Shown: positions 25,465 to 35,309, numbered from the stretch's first letter. The stretch is DNA of 64,000 nucleotides from Reichenbachiella carrageenanivorans (GCF_025639805.1 NZ_CP106735.1:1800001-1864000), one strand, 5' to 3'. Notes: generated by a model from the letters alone, not told the origin. Program-made: numbers and translations.

Positions 25465-25665
25465 CCTCCCCCCTTTCCTTAATTCCTTATTTTCAAATCT
25501 TGTGTCAGTTTAGTAAAGCCCTGTGACAGGTTTCTAAAGTGAATGCATGTCCCTTCATTAATCTGACAGACGATGGCAATCATTATTGTCAGAATAGTTA
25601 ATCTTTTTGGCAGATACGCAAATCTGAGGTATTGTTACTTTGGGGTATTACTAAACTCAAAACGT

Positions 25666-25872
25666 ATGCATTTTATATGGTATAACCCTGACCTCAGAGA
25701 GTATAAATATGGAAACGTGGCTGACTTTAATAATGAAATAGAAAGAGCCTATAACCCCAGAGCATATACGGTGCTCATGGAATTTGACAAGAATGCTGAA
25801 CATCTTGCTTGCAAGATTATACAGCAATTAAACATTGCAAATACGCAATCTATCGTAGGAATTGCTTCGTAG
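25666..25872 (+). CDS. Short conserved protein, tandem paralogue 1 (68 aa)
   Basis: The protein starts MHFIWYNPDLREYKYGNVAD and contains the pattern LMEFDKNAEHLACKIIQQLN. It shares MH-x-IWYN, YxYG, LMEF and K-I-I-x-x-LNIA with the gene at 26026-26226, so the two are tandem duplicates. The frame is open further upstream to 25573, but the ATG at 25666 aligns with the start of its paralogue. No family is recognised. The proteins look small and globular and have no signal peptide. They sit 154 bp apart and end at a shared terminator. Confidence 0.7.
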   Translation: MHFIWYNPDLREYKYGNVADFNNEIERAYNPRAYTVLMEFDKNAEHLACKIIQQLNIANTQSIVGIAS

Positions 25873-26025
25873 ATCGAAAAATGAATAGATGTCGTTGTGT
25901 TTTGTACTACTATTAAGGACGGTTCGTTTTTAATACGTGCTTTACGAAAATGGCAGTTGTGTAAAGTAAACTGGCAGACTCGGACACAAGGAAATAGGTT
26001 TATTTGTAACGTTAATATATTGGCT

Positions 26026-26226
26026 ATGCATCTTATTTGGTATAATTCTGTAACCAAAAAGTATGAGTACGGAAGTTCGCTAGATTTCAAATCGTTGAAA
26101 GAAAGTAACAAAGAGGGAGACGACCTCACTATACTCATGGAGTTTACCAGAGATGACAAAGTGTTAGCACTCAAGATTATTGGGGAGTTGAACATAGCTA
26201 AATCAGAACCTCTCATGGTGGTTTGA
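26026..26226 (+). CDS. Short conserved protein, tandem paralogue 2 (66 aa)
   Basis: The protein starts MHLIWYNSVTKKYEYGSSLD and has ILMEFTRDDKVLALKIIGEL near the C-terminus. It is a diverged tandem copy of the preceding gene. The open frame begins at 25897, but the ATG at 26026 is the one shared by both paralogues. The upstream 43 codons have no protein-like similarity between the two. The function is unknown. A strong hairpin terminator lies about 75 bp after the stop codon. Confidence 0.7.
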   Translation: MHLIWYNSVTKKYEYGSSLDFKSLKESNKEGDDLTILMEFTRDDKVLALKIIGELNIAKSEPLMVV

Positions 26227-26299
26227 AACCATGACTAAAATAAGCAACCTTTTTCTCATAGCTTATCCTGTAGACGGCAGGAAATAGTGTTAATAAACG

Positions 26300-26329
26300 A
26301 ACCCCGGCATTTGTCGGGGTTTATTTTTT
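26300..26329 (+). terminator. Terminator after the tandem short genes
   Basis: AACCCCG pairs with CGGGGTT around an 8-nt loop and is followed by TATTTTTT on the plus strand. On the minus strand it can pair further through AATAAA/TTTATT and may also serve the convergent glycosyltransferase gene. Confidence 0.85.
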
Positions 26330-27320
26330 GTCAAAAAAGAAAGAAGGGAAAGCCAGTCGTTCTTTTTGACCAAGTAGGTTCAATTTGAATTGAGATTTGA
26401 GAAAACCAAAACCATAGCCTAGCAACTGTATGAAAGCAGCTGGTATGGCTAAGCTAGCCACCACTAGGGAATTGGATCGAAGTGCGTCCAGGAAAGATAA
26501 GTATAGCATATACCGCCAGTGGTAGCAGGACGATATTACCTAACCATATCGTAGCAGCCAACAATAGTATCACCCCACAAAAGAAGGCACTAGGCAAAAA
26601 ATAGACTAGTTTTTGAGTGTCTGGATACCACTGGTTGAGAATCACTCGTACCACACCAAATTTGTAGACTTGTTTGATGAATTTGCTAAAATCTATCCTG
26701 CGTTTATGAAATACAATAGCTTCTCGAATGAGAGAAACCTTGTAACCTGCACGCATAATTCTAAAACTTAAGTCTGGATCTTCTCCTGGGTGAATGTCAG
26801 AAAAGCCACCGATAACTTCATACACTTCTTTTTTTAAGCCCATGTTGAAACTGCGTGGCTGGAATTTGTCTAGTTGTTTTTTGCCTCCTCTGATTCCTCC
26901 CGTAGTAAAAAAGGAGGTCATGGCATAGTTAATCGATTTTTGCACATTGGAAAAGGATTCATGTGCGGCATCAGGGCCACCAAATGCATCAGGTTGTGCT
27001 TTTGATATGGCCTTGTCGAGCTGTTCAAAATAGTCAGAGGGCAATACACAGTCAGAATCAAAGAACAGGAAGTAGTCTCCGTTGGCTTTAGCCATGCCAA
27101 AATTTCGGCTGTCTCCAGGGCCTGTGTTGGACTTGTAGAAATAGTAAATAGGTAAGTCATACTCATTGATCAAAAAATCTGATTTCTGATCTGAACCATC
27201 TTCTACCAGTATGATTTCGAAAGGCTTGGTGGTCTGAAGTTGCAGACTGTCTAGCATTTCGCGCATTTCGTCTGGGCGATTAAAAACAGGTATGATAATG
27301 GAATATTTGGGATGGCTCAT
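26321..27320 (-). pseudogene. Family 2 glycosyltransferase interrupted by a frameshift
   Basis: The first 280 residues (start 27320) form a GT2 enzyme with SIIIPVFNRPDEMREMLDSL, VEDGSDQ, the DSD motif in FFFDSDCVLPSDYF, and GEDPDLSFRI. A membrane segment starts around ILLLAATIWLGNIVLLPLAV. At 26491-26497 the frame shifts. The original frame ends 14 codons later at 26454, while a second frame picks up as FLDALRSNSLVVASLAIPAA and runs 55 codons to 26321 with a sensible membrane and tail sequence. Removing one base at the TTTCC run restores one continuous protein of about 330 aa. This is either a true mutation, a sequencing indel or, less likely, a programmed shift. The catalytic domain is intact. 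Confidence 0.8.
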
Positions 27321-27390
27321 GAGGATGCTGTACTTCCCTGCAATGATAAGCTTTTGAGATTATTTATCCTTCTACGCTTTAGAATGCGAT

Positions 27391-29691
27391 CTATATTTTT
27401 TGAAATTTATATTGCGCGATGTTTTGACCACTATAGATCTGTAGCACGTAGATGCCTGCATTGAGGTTGGATATGTTGATGCCGTTTGTGTCGGATGCCT
27501 GAACAAGACCTTCTCTTAATATTTCACCTGACAAGTTGAATATCGCATAAACGACTGACCCAAGCGACAAGGTATTGATGAAGAGATCAGTAGTGGCGGG
27601 ATTTGGGTAGATGGAGAAGCGAGGTAGCTCCTCGGCCACGTGCGTAATGACCAACTGGTCTGATTTGACAGAGCATCCAGCTTGTGAGGTGCCTGTCACG
27701 TGATACACACCGCCACCTTGATAAGCCAAGGCATCTGTAGTGGCATCATCGATAGCTAGGCCATCTTTATACCATTGGAGATCGGATAGCTCAGTGCTAA
27801 CGACGAAATTCCCATTGGGGTCTGTTGTGATTTGTAAACTATTGTTTGATGTTTGAATCTCAAAGGTATTGACACTTACCAAATCTTCTGCTTCTTTGAT
27901 GTACAAGGAATACTCACCTTCCGGCAAATTTTGTATTAAGTTAGACGTTTGATAATTCTGACCATCTGCGCTGTAGGTTAGCGCACCTGTTGCTGAGGCT
28001 AATACTTCTACCGATCCGTTTGTAGAGGTAGATGAGCAATAGGTGATGATATCTTGAATTTCCAGATCTGTGTCTACTACTTCTAATTGGATCTCATCCA
28101 GATAGAGGTTGTTGCCATAGCCATTGATAGATTTGAATGCTACTTTAGCATGATCCCAAGAGGCATCGAAAGTGAATAGTATTTGATCATTTTCCCACTC
28201 TGAGCTTTTGGGTACGAAGCTCGAAGACTTGGGCAAGGTCGTAGCGAGCTCTTTGTGAGTCCAAGCATAGAGTACTTCCCATTCGTCCGAACAGGACTCG
28301 GCTGTTACAATAGCCAAGCTATCTTTGTAATCCACATCATAATAGGCGTATGCTCGGTCGAACGACAATCGGTAGGTTTTGTCTTTGGTTATGGATAGGT
28401 CGTCTAAGATAAGATAATCTTCCTCCCCGGTTTTATTGTAGTTAGCAAAATCCATCAGTATGGAGTGGCTGCCAGTGCTGGATGCTACACTAGTCACCTG
28501 AAAAGTATAGCCACCATCATTGTTTTGTATAGAAAAAACAGTCTCATCGCTGAGCTCAAAGCCTGTGGTCAGGGATAAGGCTGGCTCTTTCTCACTACGG
28601 CTTACGACTTCTATCAGCTCGGTGATGGTTTTGGTGTCTGTGTTGTCATCTTCGTCGGTGATGGTGAGCGTCACATTGTAATGGCCTGCAGTGGCATAGG
28701 TGACTTTAGGGTTGGGTACATCTGATGTCTGGGGCGTCCCTCCTGGAAACTGCCACGACCAGCTACTCGCTGCAATGGATTTGTCTGTGAATGACGTACT
28801 ACTTCCTTCGCAGACCAAAGAGCTACTTACTTTGAAATTAGCATCTAGCGGTTCGGAGAGTAAATATTGTCTAGCTGTGGCATAAGTATTGGCTATGGTG
28901 GTGTATTGATCGTCACTAAACTGAGTTCTGCATTGTTTTAGCGAATAGGACATGATGTTTCTTGTATCAGGCGAATAGGCTTGAGCGTTGGCATCTAGCG
29001 CAGTGCCAGTATAGTTGCAGCTGTTGTCCACCGCGTCACTTAGGTTGGGGTCAGCGGGCGTGTCGCAAATTCTGTCACCTGCCGTTGTACAGTTGGATCC
29101 ATCTACCAATTCATCAGAGCTGCCATCATTGGAGATGCCGTGTGTGTGATATAAGTCGAAAAAGTGCCCGAGCTCATGTGGTAGTGTACTGCCATTGATG
29201 GCGCATATATTAGCCATTAAAATACGATCAGGTCCACCAGAAAAGTGTGCATAGCCGCAGTAGGTATTGTCACCGCTAGAAACAGAATTTGTAAAATAAA
29301 TATTGATCGTATTTTCAATATCATTGGCGATCCCTAAATAATATTCGTCGGATTGTTGAAAATCATAATAGCGATCGTCGTCTATATAATGGATGTTTCC
29401 AATGATATAAAACTGCATATTAGCCTTGGCATAGAAGACATTGACATTATCCAAAGCCTCCATCAGATCCACTTGAGAAAGGCCTTCTGTGCCTGTAGTA
29501 TTTCGAATGATATGTGCTGATATGGCTACCATTTGTATCTCTGTAGATAAGGACCGTTGACTCATGCGTGTTCGTTGATCGATTTGCTGCATTTGCTTTT
29601 GGGTAGGCGTGGCACCACAGGGGATCAGGTCTTGTGCTTTGGTGGTCAAGATGGTTAGTAGTAGCCCCGTGATTAGCGAAAGTAATTTCAT
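27391..29691 (-). CDS. Secreted M43-family metalloprotease with PKD domain and T9SS sorting domain
   Basis: The 766-aa precursor has a signal peptide (residues 1-19) and a pappalysin/cytophagalysin-type catalytic domain (about 20-270). The zinc motif is H172-E173-x2-H176-x5-H182 (HELGHFFDLYH) and the Met-turn is NIMSY. A PKD domain (about 285-365, KVTYATAGHYNVTLTITD), a jelly-roll/MAM-like adhesion region (about 370-540) and a type A T9SS C-terminal domain (PRFSIYPNPATTDLF, GIYVLQIYSG) follow. The protease should be exported by the gliding-linked type IX system and cleaved at the surface. The G usual in HExxHxxGxxH is D179 here. Confidence 0.92.
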   Translation of the reverse strand: MKLLSLITGLLLTILTTKAQDLIPCGATPTQKQMQQIDQRTRMSQRSLSTEIQMVAISAHIIRNTTGTEGLSQVDLMEALDNVNVFYAKANMQFYIIGNIHYIDDDRYYDFQQSDEYYLGIANDIENTINIYFTNSVSSGDNTYCGYAHFSGGPDRILMANICAINGSTLPHELGHFFDLYHTHGISNDGSSDELVDGSNCTTAGDRICDTPADPNLSDAVDNSCNYTGTALDANAQAYSPDTRNIMSYSLKQCRTQFSDDQYTTIANTYATARQYLLSEPLDANFKVSSSLVCEGSSTSFTDKSIAASSWSWQFPGGTPQTSDVPNPKVTYATAGHYNVTLTITDEDDNTDTKTITELIEVVSRSEKEPALSLTTGFELSDETVFSIQNNDGGYTFQVTSVASSTGSHSILMDFANYNKTGEEDYLILDDLSITKDKTYRLSFDRAYAYYDVDYKDSLAIVTAESCSDEWEVLYAWTHKELATTLPKSSSFVPKSSEWENDQILFTFDASWDHAKVAFKSINGYGNNLYLDEIQLEVVDTDLEIQDIITYCSSTSTNGSVEVLASATGALTYSADGQNYQTSNLIQNLPEGEYSLYIKEAEDLVSVNTFEIQTSNNSLQITTDPNGNFVVSTELSDLQWYKDGLAIDDATTDALAYQGGGVYHVTGTSQAGCSVKSDQLVITHVAEELPRFSIYPNPATTDLFINTLSLGSVVYAIFNLSGEILREGLVQASDTNGINISNLNAGIYVLQIYSGQNIAQYKFQKI

Positions 29692-29706
29692 ATGTTATGT
29701 TTTAAG

Positions 29707-30219
29707 TCAACCTGGCAGCCAACCAACCGACGCTTGGTTGATTAATACCTGATAGGTGTTGGTTTGGTTAAAGTCTAGACCTTGAGCGGTGATGTCCGCT
29801 TTATAACGTCCTCCTGCTTGATATTCCTGCCATTGACCGTCCGTTAGTGTCAACTGTAACACACCTGCTGTGGCTACAAATTCCTCTTGGTTGGTTTTGA
29901 TTCTTCTGATTACGTCATTGCAAAGCGTCGTTGAAATATCTTGATCGAATTTTCTAAGCCTTACGATGACACCGTCTGTCTCTTGAGACAAATCCCAATG
30001 GTTGGTCGATTCTAATGTCACTTTTTTTGTGTCGATATAGACTTGGATATAAGACTTATTGTCCTCGCTCAATTGGTAAATGACCAAATGACTACAAGAG
30101 ATTACTGATCCAGTCAAAAAAAGATCTTCGCTGGCACTCATAGTACTCCGTGTGGCACAGTTGGTTTGTGAAAAAAGTATAGTGATAGTGACTAAGGAAA
30201 TAATTTTTTGGATGTTCAT
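29707..30219 (-). CDS. Secreted hypothetical protein
   Basis: The 170-aa protein starts with a signal sequence (NIQKIISLVTITILFSQTNC). The Cys at its end is not in a classical lipobox, so lipidation is uncertain. The mature part is beta-rich: SVISCSHLVIYQLSEDNKSY, VYIDTKKVTLES and a C-terminal QVLINQASVGW. I do not recognise the family. The ATG at 30219 is preferred over one eleven codons upstream because it places the signal sequence first. It lies directly upstream of the M43 protease gene (15 bp) on the same strand, so the two may be co-expressed. Confidence 0.7.
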   Translation of the reverse strand: MNIQKIISLVTITILFSQTNCATRSTMSASEDLFLTGSVISCSHLVIYQLSEDNKSYIQVYIDTKKVTLESTNHWDLSQETDGVIVRLRKFDQDISTTLCNDVIRRIKTNQEEFVATAGVLQLTLTDGQWQEYQAGGRYKADITAQGLDFNQTNTYQVLINQASVGWLPG

Positions 30220-30310
30220 GGGGTGATGTATTTCAATAAAGGTACTTGACATTTTGTGTCAAGGTTTTATGAGTCATGAGGGGTGAAGTTCAGGATGTTT
30301 AGCTCTTGGC

Positions 30311-31162
30311 TTACAATACCTCTTTAAGAAACGCCAAGGCGGTGTCGTAAAACTTCATAACAATCCTGCGTTGATCTTGAATGAGATTGTGATCTACTAA
30401 TTGGCTAACAGGCAGTACGGCACCTACCCATTCATCTTGGTGCCAGTGTGCATTCAGGTCGTTGAGGTCGATCAGCTTTTTGGTAGGATAGGGCCATGGA
30501 GAGCAGTAAAAATACGGTTCGTTGTAGTGTTTATCACCTGGAGACATACCCATATTGATGCTACGCGACGTTTCTGGGTCGCCTGTGTCTAGCAGAGTCA
30601 CTCGGGCTGCTATGTCAAAATGATGCGGCCAGCATTTGATCTCAGACCCATTTTCCTCTTTAGAAACGATCTGTTTGAGTAAATAGGCTGTGTTGTGATA
30701 GAGCTTGCCTAGTTCGGTAGCTGCTGCTTGGCTATTCAGATGAAAAGGTTCTTTTTTGGCTGTAGGATATTCTGGAATGGTATATGGATAGGCCAGATTT
30801 ATTTTAGAAAAGTCTGCGCCCAAGCGGCTCAGTTCATGTTCGAGCCAGACCATGATGTCGGTTTGGCGTTTGTCTTGCATCGCAATCGATGAGATGGTTT
30901 GAAATTGCTGATCGACTAGATAGACCTCAAATTTTTGCAAGCTGATAGAAGACCTGAATTTGATGTCTGCCTCTATCCATCTGCCTACGAGCCTTTGGAG
31001 GTCAAAGTCCCACTCTAGGTTGGCGTTTTCGTCGTCGGCACAGTGTGGTAGAAAAGATCTGCCTACGGCAGCCACATTTTGGATGGCTTGATGAAACTGT
31101 GCTCGTGTTTGTGCAAGCTCAGACAACTCAGGAAAAGTAAGCAATTGCCAGTCTTTATTCAT
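30311..31162 (-). CDS. Conserved hypothetical protein (resembles DUF5996)
   Basis: The 283-aa protein has no signal peptide or membrane segment. It has a motif CWPHHFDIAARVTLL and later MGMSPGDKHYNEPYFYCSPW, both rich in His, Asp and aromatic residues as if forming a metal or ligand site. The pattern recalls DUF5996-type proteins, but I cannot confirm it by eye. It lies between the secreted protein and dgt on the same strand (41 bp from dgt). No function is proposed. Confidence 0.7.
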   Translation of the reverse strand: MNKDWQLLTFPELSELAQTRAQFHQAIQNVAAVGRSFLPHCADDENANLEWDFDLQRLVGRWIEADIKFRSSISLQKFEVYLVDQQFQTISSIAMQDKRQTDIMVWLEHELSRLGADFSKINLAYPYTIPEYPTAKKEPFHLNSQAAATELGKLYHNTAYLLKQIVSKEENGSEIKCWPHHFDIAARVTLLDTGDPETSRSINMGMSPGDKHYNEPYFYCSPWPYPTKKLIDLNDLNAHWHQDEWVGAVLPVSQLVDHNLIQDQRRIVMKFYDTALAFLKEVL

Positions 31163-31203
31163 TGGTCCTTATTATAGGTGAAAAATAATCATAGTCATTG
31201 GCG

Positions 31204-32547
31204 TTACGCCAAACTTATACCTTTCATTATTCTGAATTGTTTGACCGCCGAACTGTCCGTCATCCCCGATATATAATCGGTGATTTCTAATACAGACTCA
31301 TAAGGACTCGACGCCCAATCTAATTTAAATTGTACCTCTGAGGGGAGCAAGCGGTATACACTTTTGTGTCGGCCAGAGTACTTGTTTTTGTTATAAAATT
31401 TGCAAAATACCGCTTCGATAAATGCTTCTAATAACCCATCGATGATTTCGTAACCGGCTGCTTCTTTCTCTAATACTTGTCTGCTTTGATAAATTCGTTT
31501 GATAGAAAAGTCGCTCAATTTTTTGAGTGTCGGTGTAGTAGGGATCAAATCAGTAAGTGCTTTGTCGAATTCGCCATTTAGGATCTCCCCTTCGTGTTTC
31601 ATATAGGCCTGAGAGGTTTGGTAGATCAGTGTATTGATCGCTACCGCCCGAAGTACGCCAATTTTTTCTTTGTCACTGGCTATGTTGTCCAGTTTTTCAG
31701 GGTAGTAGTTGTCGCCTAGGATCTCTGCCAAAAAATCCCTCGTTTCTTCAAAAGTGACCAGGCCCAATCCAAATCCATCTTCTAAGTCTATAATGCTGTA
31801 GCAGATATCGTCCGCTGCTTCTACCAAAAAGGCCAAGGGATGACGAGCGTAGGCTTCTTCGGATGTAGAAAGTTTGGTTAGCCCTAGTTGCGAGGCTACT
31901 TCTACGAAAGCAGATTCTTCCGCCCTGAAATAGCCATGTTTTTTTTGACTTTTCCGATCGTTGTCTCGGGTTGTCAGACTCGACGAACAAGGGTATTTGG
32001 AGAAAGCAGCTAGCGTGGCAAAAGTAAGACGAATCCCTTGTTTTTGGTTTTTAGTCAATAGTCTAAAGCCTTGTGCATTGCCCTCGAATCGGATCAGATC
32101 ATGCCATTCTTCGGAAGAGACTTTGGTTTTTATTTTCTGCGCTTTTTCGTTGTGCAAAAAGTAGTCAGAAATAGCTTGCTCCCCAGAGTGACCGAATGGG
32201 GGATTGCCCACATCGTGTGCCAGTGCAGCAGCACCCACCACCGCGCCAAAGTCATAGGGAGTGAGGTGAGAAAGCTCGGGGTATTTTTCTATGACCGCAG
32301 CACCTACGTTTTTGCCCAGCGACTTGCCTACACTCGATACCTCAAGACTATGTGTCAGTCGAGTATGTACAAAATCCTGATCAGGCAAAGGGAAGACCTG
32401 AGTTTTGTCTTGAAGATTTCTAAAAGGGGCACTGAAGATGATTCTGTCATAGTCGATCTCGAAATCACTCCTTAGTGGATTGGCTTTTTTGTCTTCTTTT
32501 GAGTCTCCGAAACGAGCCGATGACATTAGTTTTTTCCAATTCATCAT
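31204..32547 (-). CDS. dgt: Deoxyguanosinetriphosphate triphosphohydrolase (dGTPase)
   Basis: dGTPase splits dNTPs into deoxynucleoside and triphosphate, controlling dNTP pools and limiting phage replication in some bacteria. The protein (447 aa from the chosen start) has the HD-domain metal residues in HTRLTHSLEV and ALAHDVGNPPFGHSGE, plus the downstream FLVEAADDICYSIIDLEDG segment of the Dgt family. The frame extends 23 codons upstream into the SDR gene. The ATG at 32547, or the one immediately after it, leaves 4 nt after the SDR stop, so the genes are coupled. Confidence 0.93.
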   Translation of the reverse strand: MMNWKKLMSSARFGDSKEDKKANPLRSDFEIDYDRIIFSAPFRNLQDKTQVFPLPDQDFVHTRLTHSLEVSSVGKSLGKNVGAAVIEKYPELSHLTPYDFGAVVGAAALAHDVGNPPFGHSGEQAISDYFLHNEKAQKIKTKVSSEEWHDLIRFEGNAQGFRLLTKNQKQGIRLTFATLAAFSKYPCSSSLTTRDNDRKSQKKHGYFRAEESAFVEVASQLGLTKLSTSEEAYARHPLAFLVEAADDICYSIIDLEDGFGLGLVTFEETRDFLAEILGDNYYPEKLDNIASDKEKIGVLRAVAINTLIYQTSQAYMKHEGEILNGEFDKALTDLIPTTPTLKKLSDFSIKRIYQSRQVLEKEAAGYEIIDGLLEAFIEAVFCKFYNKNKYSGRHKSVYRLLPSEVQFKLDWASSPYESVLEITDYISGMTDSSAVKQFRIMKGISLA

Positions 32548-32551
32548 AGGG

Positions 32552-33304
32552 TTAAGGTTGGCGGTGGACAAGCGTACTGCTGGCTTGCGCCGTTGGAAAT
32601 ATGGTGATGTCGGCAATTGTCACATGAGGAGGTCTGTCTATCACGAACTTGACCATTTCTGCTATGTCCTTGCCATACAGCGGCGTGATGCCTTCGTAGA
32701 CGCTTTTGCTTTTTTGTTTGTCTCCTTTGAATCGCACCATCGAAAATTCAGTTTCCACCAGCCCTGGGTGGATGCCGATCACACGGATGCCGTATGGGTT
32801 CAGATCTAGTCGCATGCCTTTGGTGGCGGCATCTACACCAAATTTAGATGCACAGTACACATTGCCCTCAGGGTATACTTCTTTGCCTGCTATAGAGCCA
32901 ATGTTGATGATGTCACCAGATTTTTTGGCTACCATTCGAGGGGAGATGACTCGAGTTACATAGAGTAGACCCTTCAGATTGCCATCGATCATGGCATCCC
33001 AATCGGCCAGTTCTCCTTCGTGAATGGGCGACCTACCGTGGGCATTGCCAGCATTATTCACAAGTACTTCTATGTCTTGCCATTCTGTGGGTAAACCGTC
33101 GATGGCACTTTGTACAGCTGTGGCATCTGATACGTCAAAAGAGAGCGTGTGTACTTTGGATTTTGCGCGGAGCTCACTGGCCAGTTTAGCCAATTTTTCT
33201 TTACGCCTTCCGCAAATAATCAAGGAATGGTCTGGAGCCAATATTCTTGCGATGGCCTCGCCTATGCCTGAAGTGGCGCCAGTGATAAAAGCAATTTTTT
33301 TCAT
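32552..33304 (-). CDS. SDR-family oxidoreductase (YdfG-like)
   Basis: The 250-aa classical short-chain dehydrogenase has the cofactor motif TGATSGIGEA (residues about 8-17), NNAG, and the catalytic S/Y/K set in NIGSIAGKEVYPEGNVYCASK. R residues after the first strand (CGRRKEK) favour NADPH. The closest known group is YdfG, which oxidises serine and related 3-hydroxy acids. The ATG at 33304 matches the family N-terminus, unlike the one six codons earlier. It is followed by dgt after 4 nt. Minus-strand TAATTTCG at 33331-33338 with TTAG 19 nt upstream is a weak promoter candidate. Confidence 0.92.
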   Translation of the reverse strand: MKKIAFITGATSGIGEAIARILAPDHSLIICGRRKEKLAKLASELRAKSKVHTLSFDVSDATAVQSAIDGLPTEWQDIEVLVNNAGNAHGRSPIHEGELADWDAMIDGNLKGLLYVTRVISPRMVAKKSGDIINIGSIAGKEVYPEGNVYCASKFGVDAATKGMRLDLNPYGIRVIGIHPGLVETEFSMVRFKGDKQKSKSVYEGITPLYGKDIAEMVKFVIDRPPHVTIADITIFPTAQASSTLVHRQP

Positions 33305-33473
33305 TTTTAGAATGATGGTCATTGATCCCCCGAAATTACAAGGAATCCATGAGATATCTAAAGCGAGCTTTTATTAATCCATCAAGTTGATGGTTCATCT
33401 ATTTGATTAACGGTAATTCTCTTGTATGCCAATTCATTTAAATTGCTTTTTCATTAAACTAAAAACGAATAAA

Positions 33474-35294
33474 ATGAATCACCTTAAAAACGTACTTTTT
33501 ATAACCTTGGCGTTTGTGATGGCTTGTACGCCAAGCAAGGAAAAAAAGAGCTATACCCTAGAGGAAGTAGCTGCGGAGTCAAAAAAAGCCAACGATTTTT
33601 TTGAACGGTCATTTAATGAAGGCTTGGATCGAAGTCCTGAATTTCAAACGTATTTGGGGATCAAAACCCAACAAGGCGAATGGGATGATTACTCTGATGA
33701 AATAGCAAAGAAAGAGTTGGAGATCACCAAGCAAGAGCTGCAGTGGCTCATGGACTCTATTAATGTTGAAGCACTTGATCATAACACAAAAGTGAGTTAC
33801 AACTTGTTCGTAGCTGGTGCGCAAGACGACATCGATGGATTCAAATATCGCTTTCACAATTACCCAGTCAATCAGATGTTTGGAATGCACTCAAGCAAAC
33901 CTGCATTTTTGATCAACATGCATCAGATCACCAACAAGGAAGATGCGGAAGCCTATATCTCAAGGTTATCCAAATTCAATGTCATTTTTGATCAGTTGAT
34001 CGTCAACCTAAAAATCAGAGAAGAAAAAGGGATCGTTCCTCCCAAATTTGTTTTTCCTCGGGTGATATCGGATTCAAAAAATCTATTGACGGGAGCACCA
34101 TTCGAAGCGGGTGAGCCGAGCACCTTACTCGCAGATTTTACAGCCAAGGTAGAAAAAGTAGAAGACTTACCTGAGGAAGAAAAGGAAGGTTTAATTGCTC
34201 GTGCAAATGAAGCTCTACTGGGTGGTGTAAAACCTGCGTATGAATCGTTGATTTCATTTTTGACCGAGCAAGAAAAAAGAGCCACCACAGACGACGGCGC
34301 ATGGAAGTTTCCTGACGGTGAGGCTTTTTTCAACTATGCATTAAAAAATACCACCACTACTGAATTGACTTCTAATGAAATCCACGAAATAGGACTGAAA
34401 GAAGTAGGTCGTATTCATGGTGAAATGAAAGACATCATGGCTGTTGTTGGTTTTGAAGGGGACTTGAAGGACTTTTTTGAGTTTTTAAAAACAGACGATC
34501 AATTTTATTATCCTAATACAGAAGAAGGGAAGCAAGATTATCTAGACAGCGCAACGGCGACTATCAACTACATGAAAGGCCGTCTCGACGAACTTTTCAT
34601 AACTAAGCCAAAGGCAGAATTGGTAGTGAAACGAGTAGAGGCATTCCGAGAGAAATCTGCCGGCAGTGCTTTTTATCAGTCACCAGCACCAGATGGCAGC
34701 CGTCCAGGCACTTATTATGCTAACTTGGCCAATACTAGAGACATGGCCAAGTATGATATCGAGGCATTGGCTTATCATGAAGGTATACCAGGGCACCACA
34801 TGCAGCTGTCGATCGCACAAGAACTAGACGGTTTACCTAAATTTAGAAAATTCGGACATTATACCGCTTATAGCGAAGGATGGGGACTGTATTGCGAGTT
34901 TATTCCTAAGGAAATGGGCTTGTACGAAAATCCTTATTCTAACTATGGAAGGTTGGCAGCGGAGCTTTGGAGAGCTTGCCGACTGGTAGTGGATACGGGC
35001 ATTCATAGCAAAAAATGGACAAGAGAAGAGGGAATCGCTTATTATCAAGCCAATACATCGGCCAGTCCACGAGACTGTGAGCGTATGGTAGAGCGCCATA
35101 TTGTGATGCCTTCTCAGGCTACGGCTTACAAAATAGGTATGTTGAAAATCTTAGAACTAAGAGAAGGTGCCAAAGCTAAGTTGGGAGATCAGTTCGACAT
35201 TAGAGAGTTTCATGATGTGGTCTTGACCAGCGGAGCAGTGCCTTTGCATCTCCTAGAGACGATGGTCAATGATTGGGTAGCTTCGAAGAGCTAA
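33474..35294 (+). CDS. DUF885-family lipoprotein, putative metallopeptidase-like
   Basis: The 606-aa protein has a lipoprotein signal (NHLKNVLFITLAFVMAC) with Cys at residue 18 of the mature-start region. A long helical DUF885 domain follows. The conserved motif AYHEGIPGHHMQLS lies near residue 435, followed by YSEGWGLYCE, in which HE...HH and E can bind zinc as in M3/M32-like folds. The ATG at 33474 places the lipobox correctly; the frame continues 16 codons upstream. It should be anchored in the outer or inner membrane facing the periplasm. Peptidase activity is inferred from the motif. A strong bidirectional terminator follows. Confidence 0.9.
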   Translation: MNHLKNVLFITLAFVMACTPSKEKKSYTLEEVAAESKKANDFFERSFNEGLDRSPEFQTYLGIKTQQGEWDDYSDEIAKKELEITKQELQWLMDSINVEALDHNTKVSYNLFVAGAQDDIDGFKYRFHNYPVNQMFGMHSSKPAFLINMHQITNKEDAEAYISRLSKFNVIFDQLIVNLKIREEKGIVPPKFVFPRVISDSKNLLTGAPFEAGEPSTLLADFTAKVEKVEDLPEEEKEGLIARANEALLGGVKPAYESLISFLTEQEKRATTDDGAWKFPDGEAFFNYALKNTTTTELTSNEIHEIGLKEVGRIHGEMKDIMAVVGFEGDLKDFFEFLKTDDQFYYPNTEEGKQDYLDSATATINYMKGRLDELFITKPKAELVVKRVEAFREKSAGSAFYQSPAPDGSRPGTYYANLANTRDMAKYDIEALAYHEGIPGHHMQLSIAQELDGLPKFRKFGHYTAYSEGWGLYCEFIPKEMGLYENPYSNYGRLAAELWRACRLVVDTGIHSKKWTREEGIAYYQANTSASPRDCERMVERHIVMPSQATAYKIGMLKILELREGAKAKLGDQFDIREFHDVVLTSGAVPLHLLETMVNDWVASKS

Positions 35295-35309
35295 GAAGGA
35301 AGCAATAAT

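Noticed and set aside
30311..31162. Firm assignment of the 283-aa protein to DUF5996
   Set aside because: Only a loose similarity in the WPHHFD region; kept as hypothetical.
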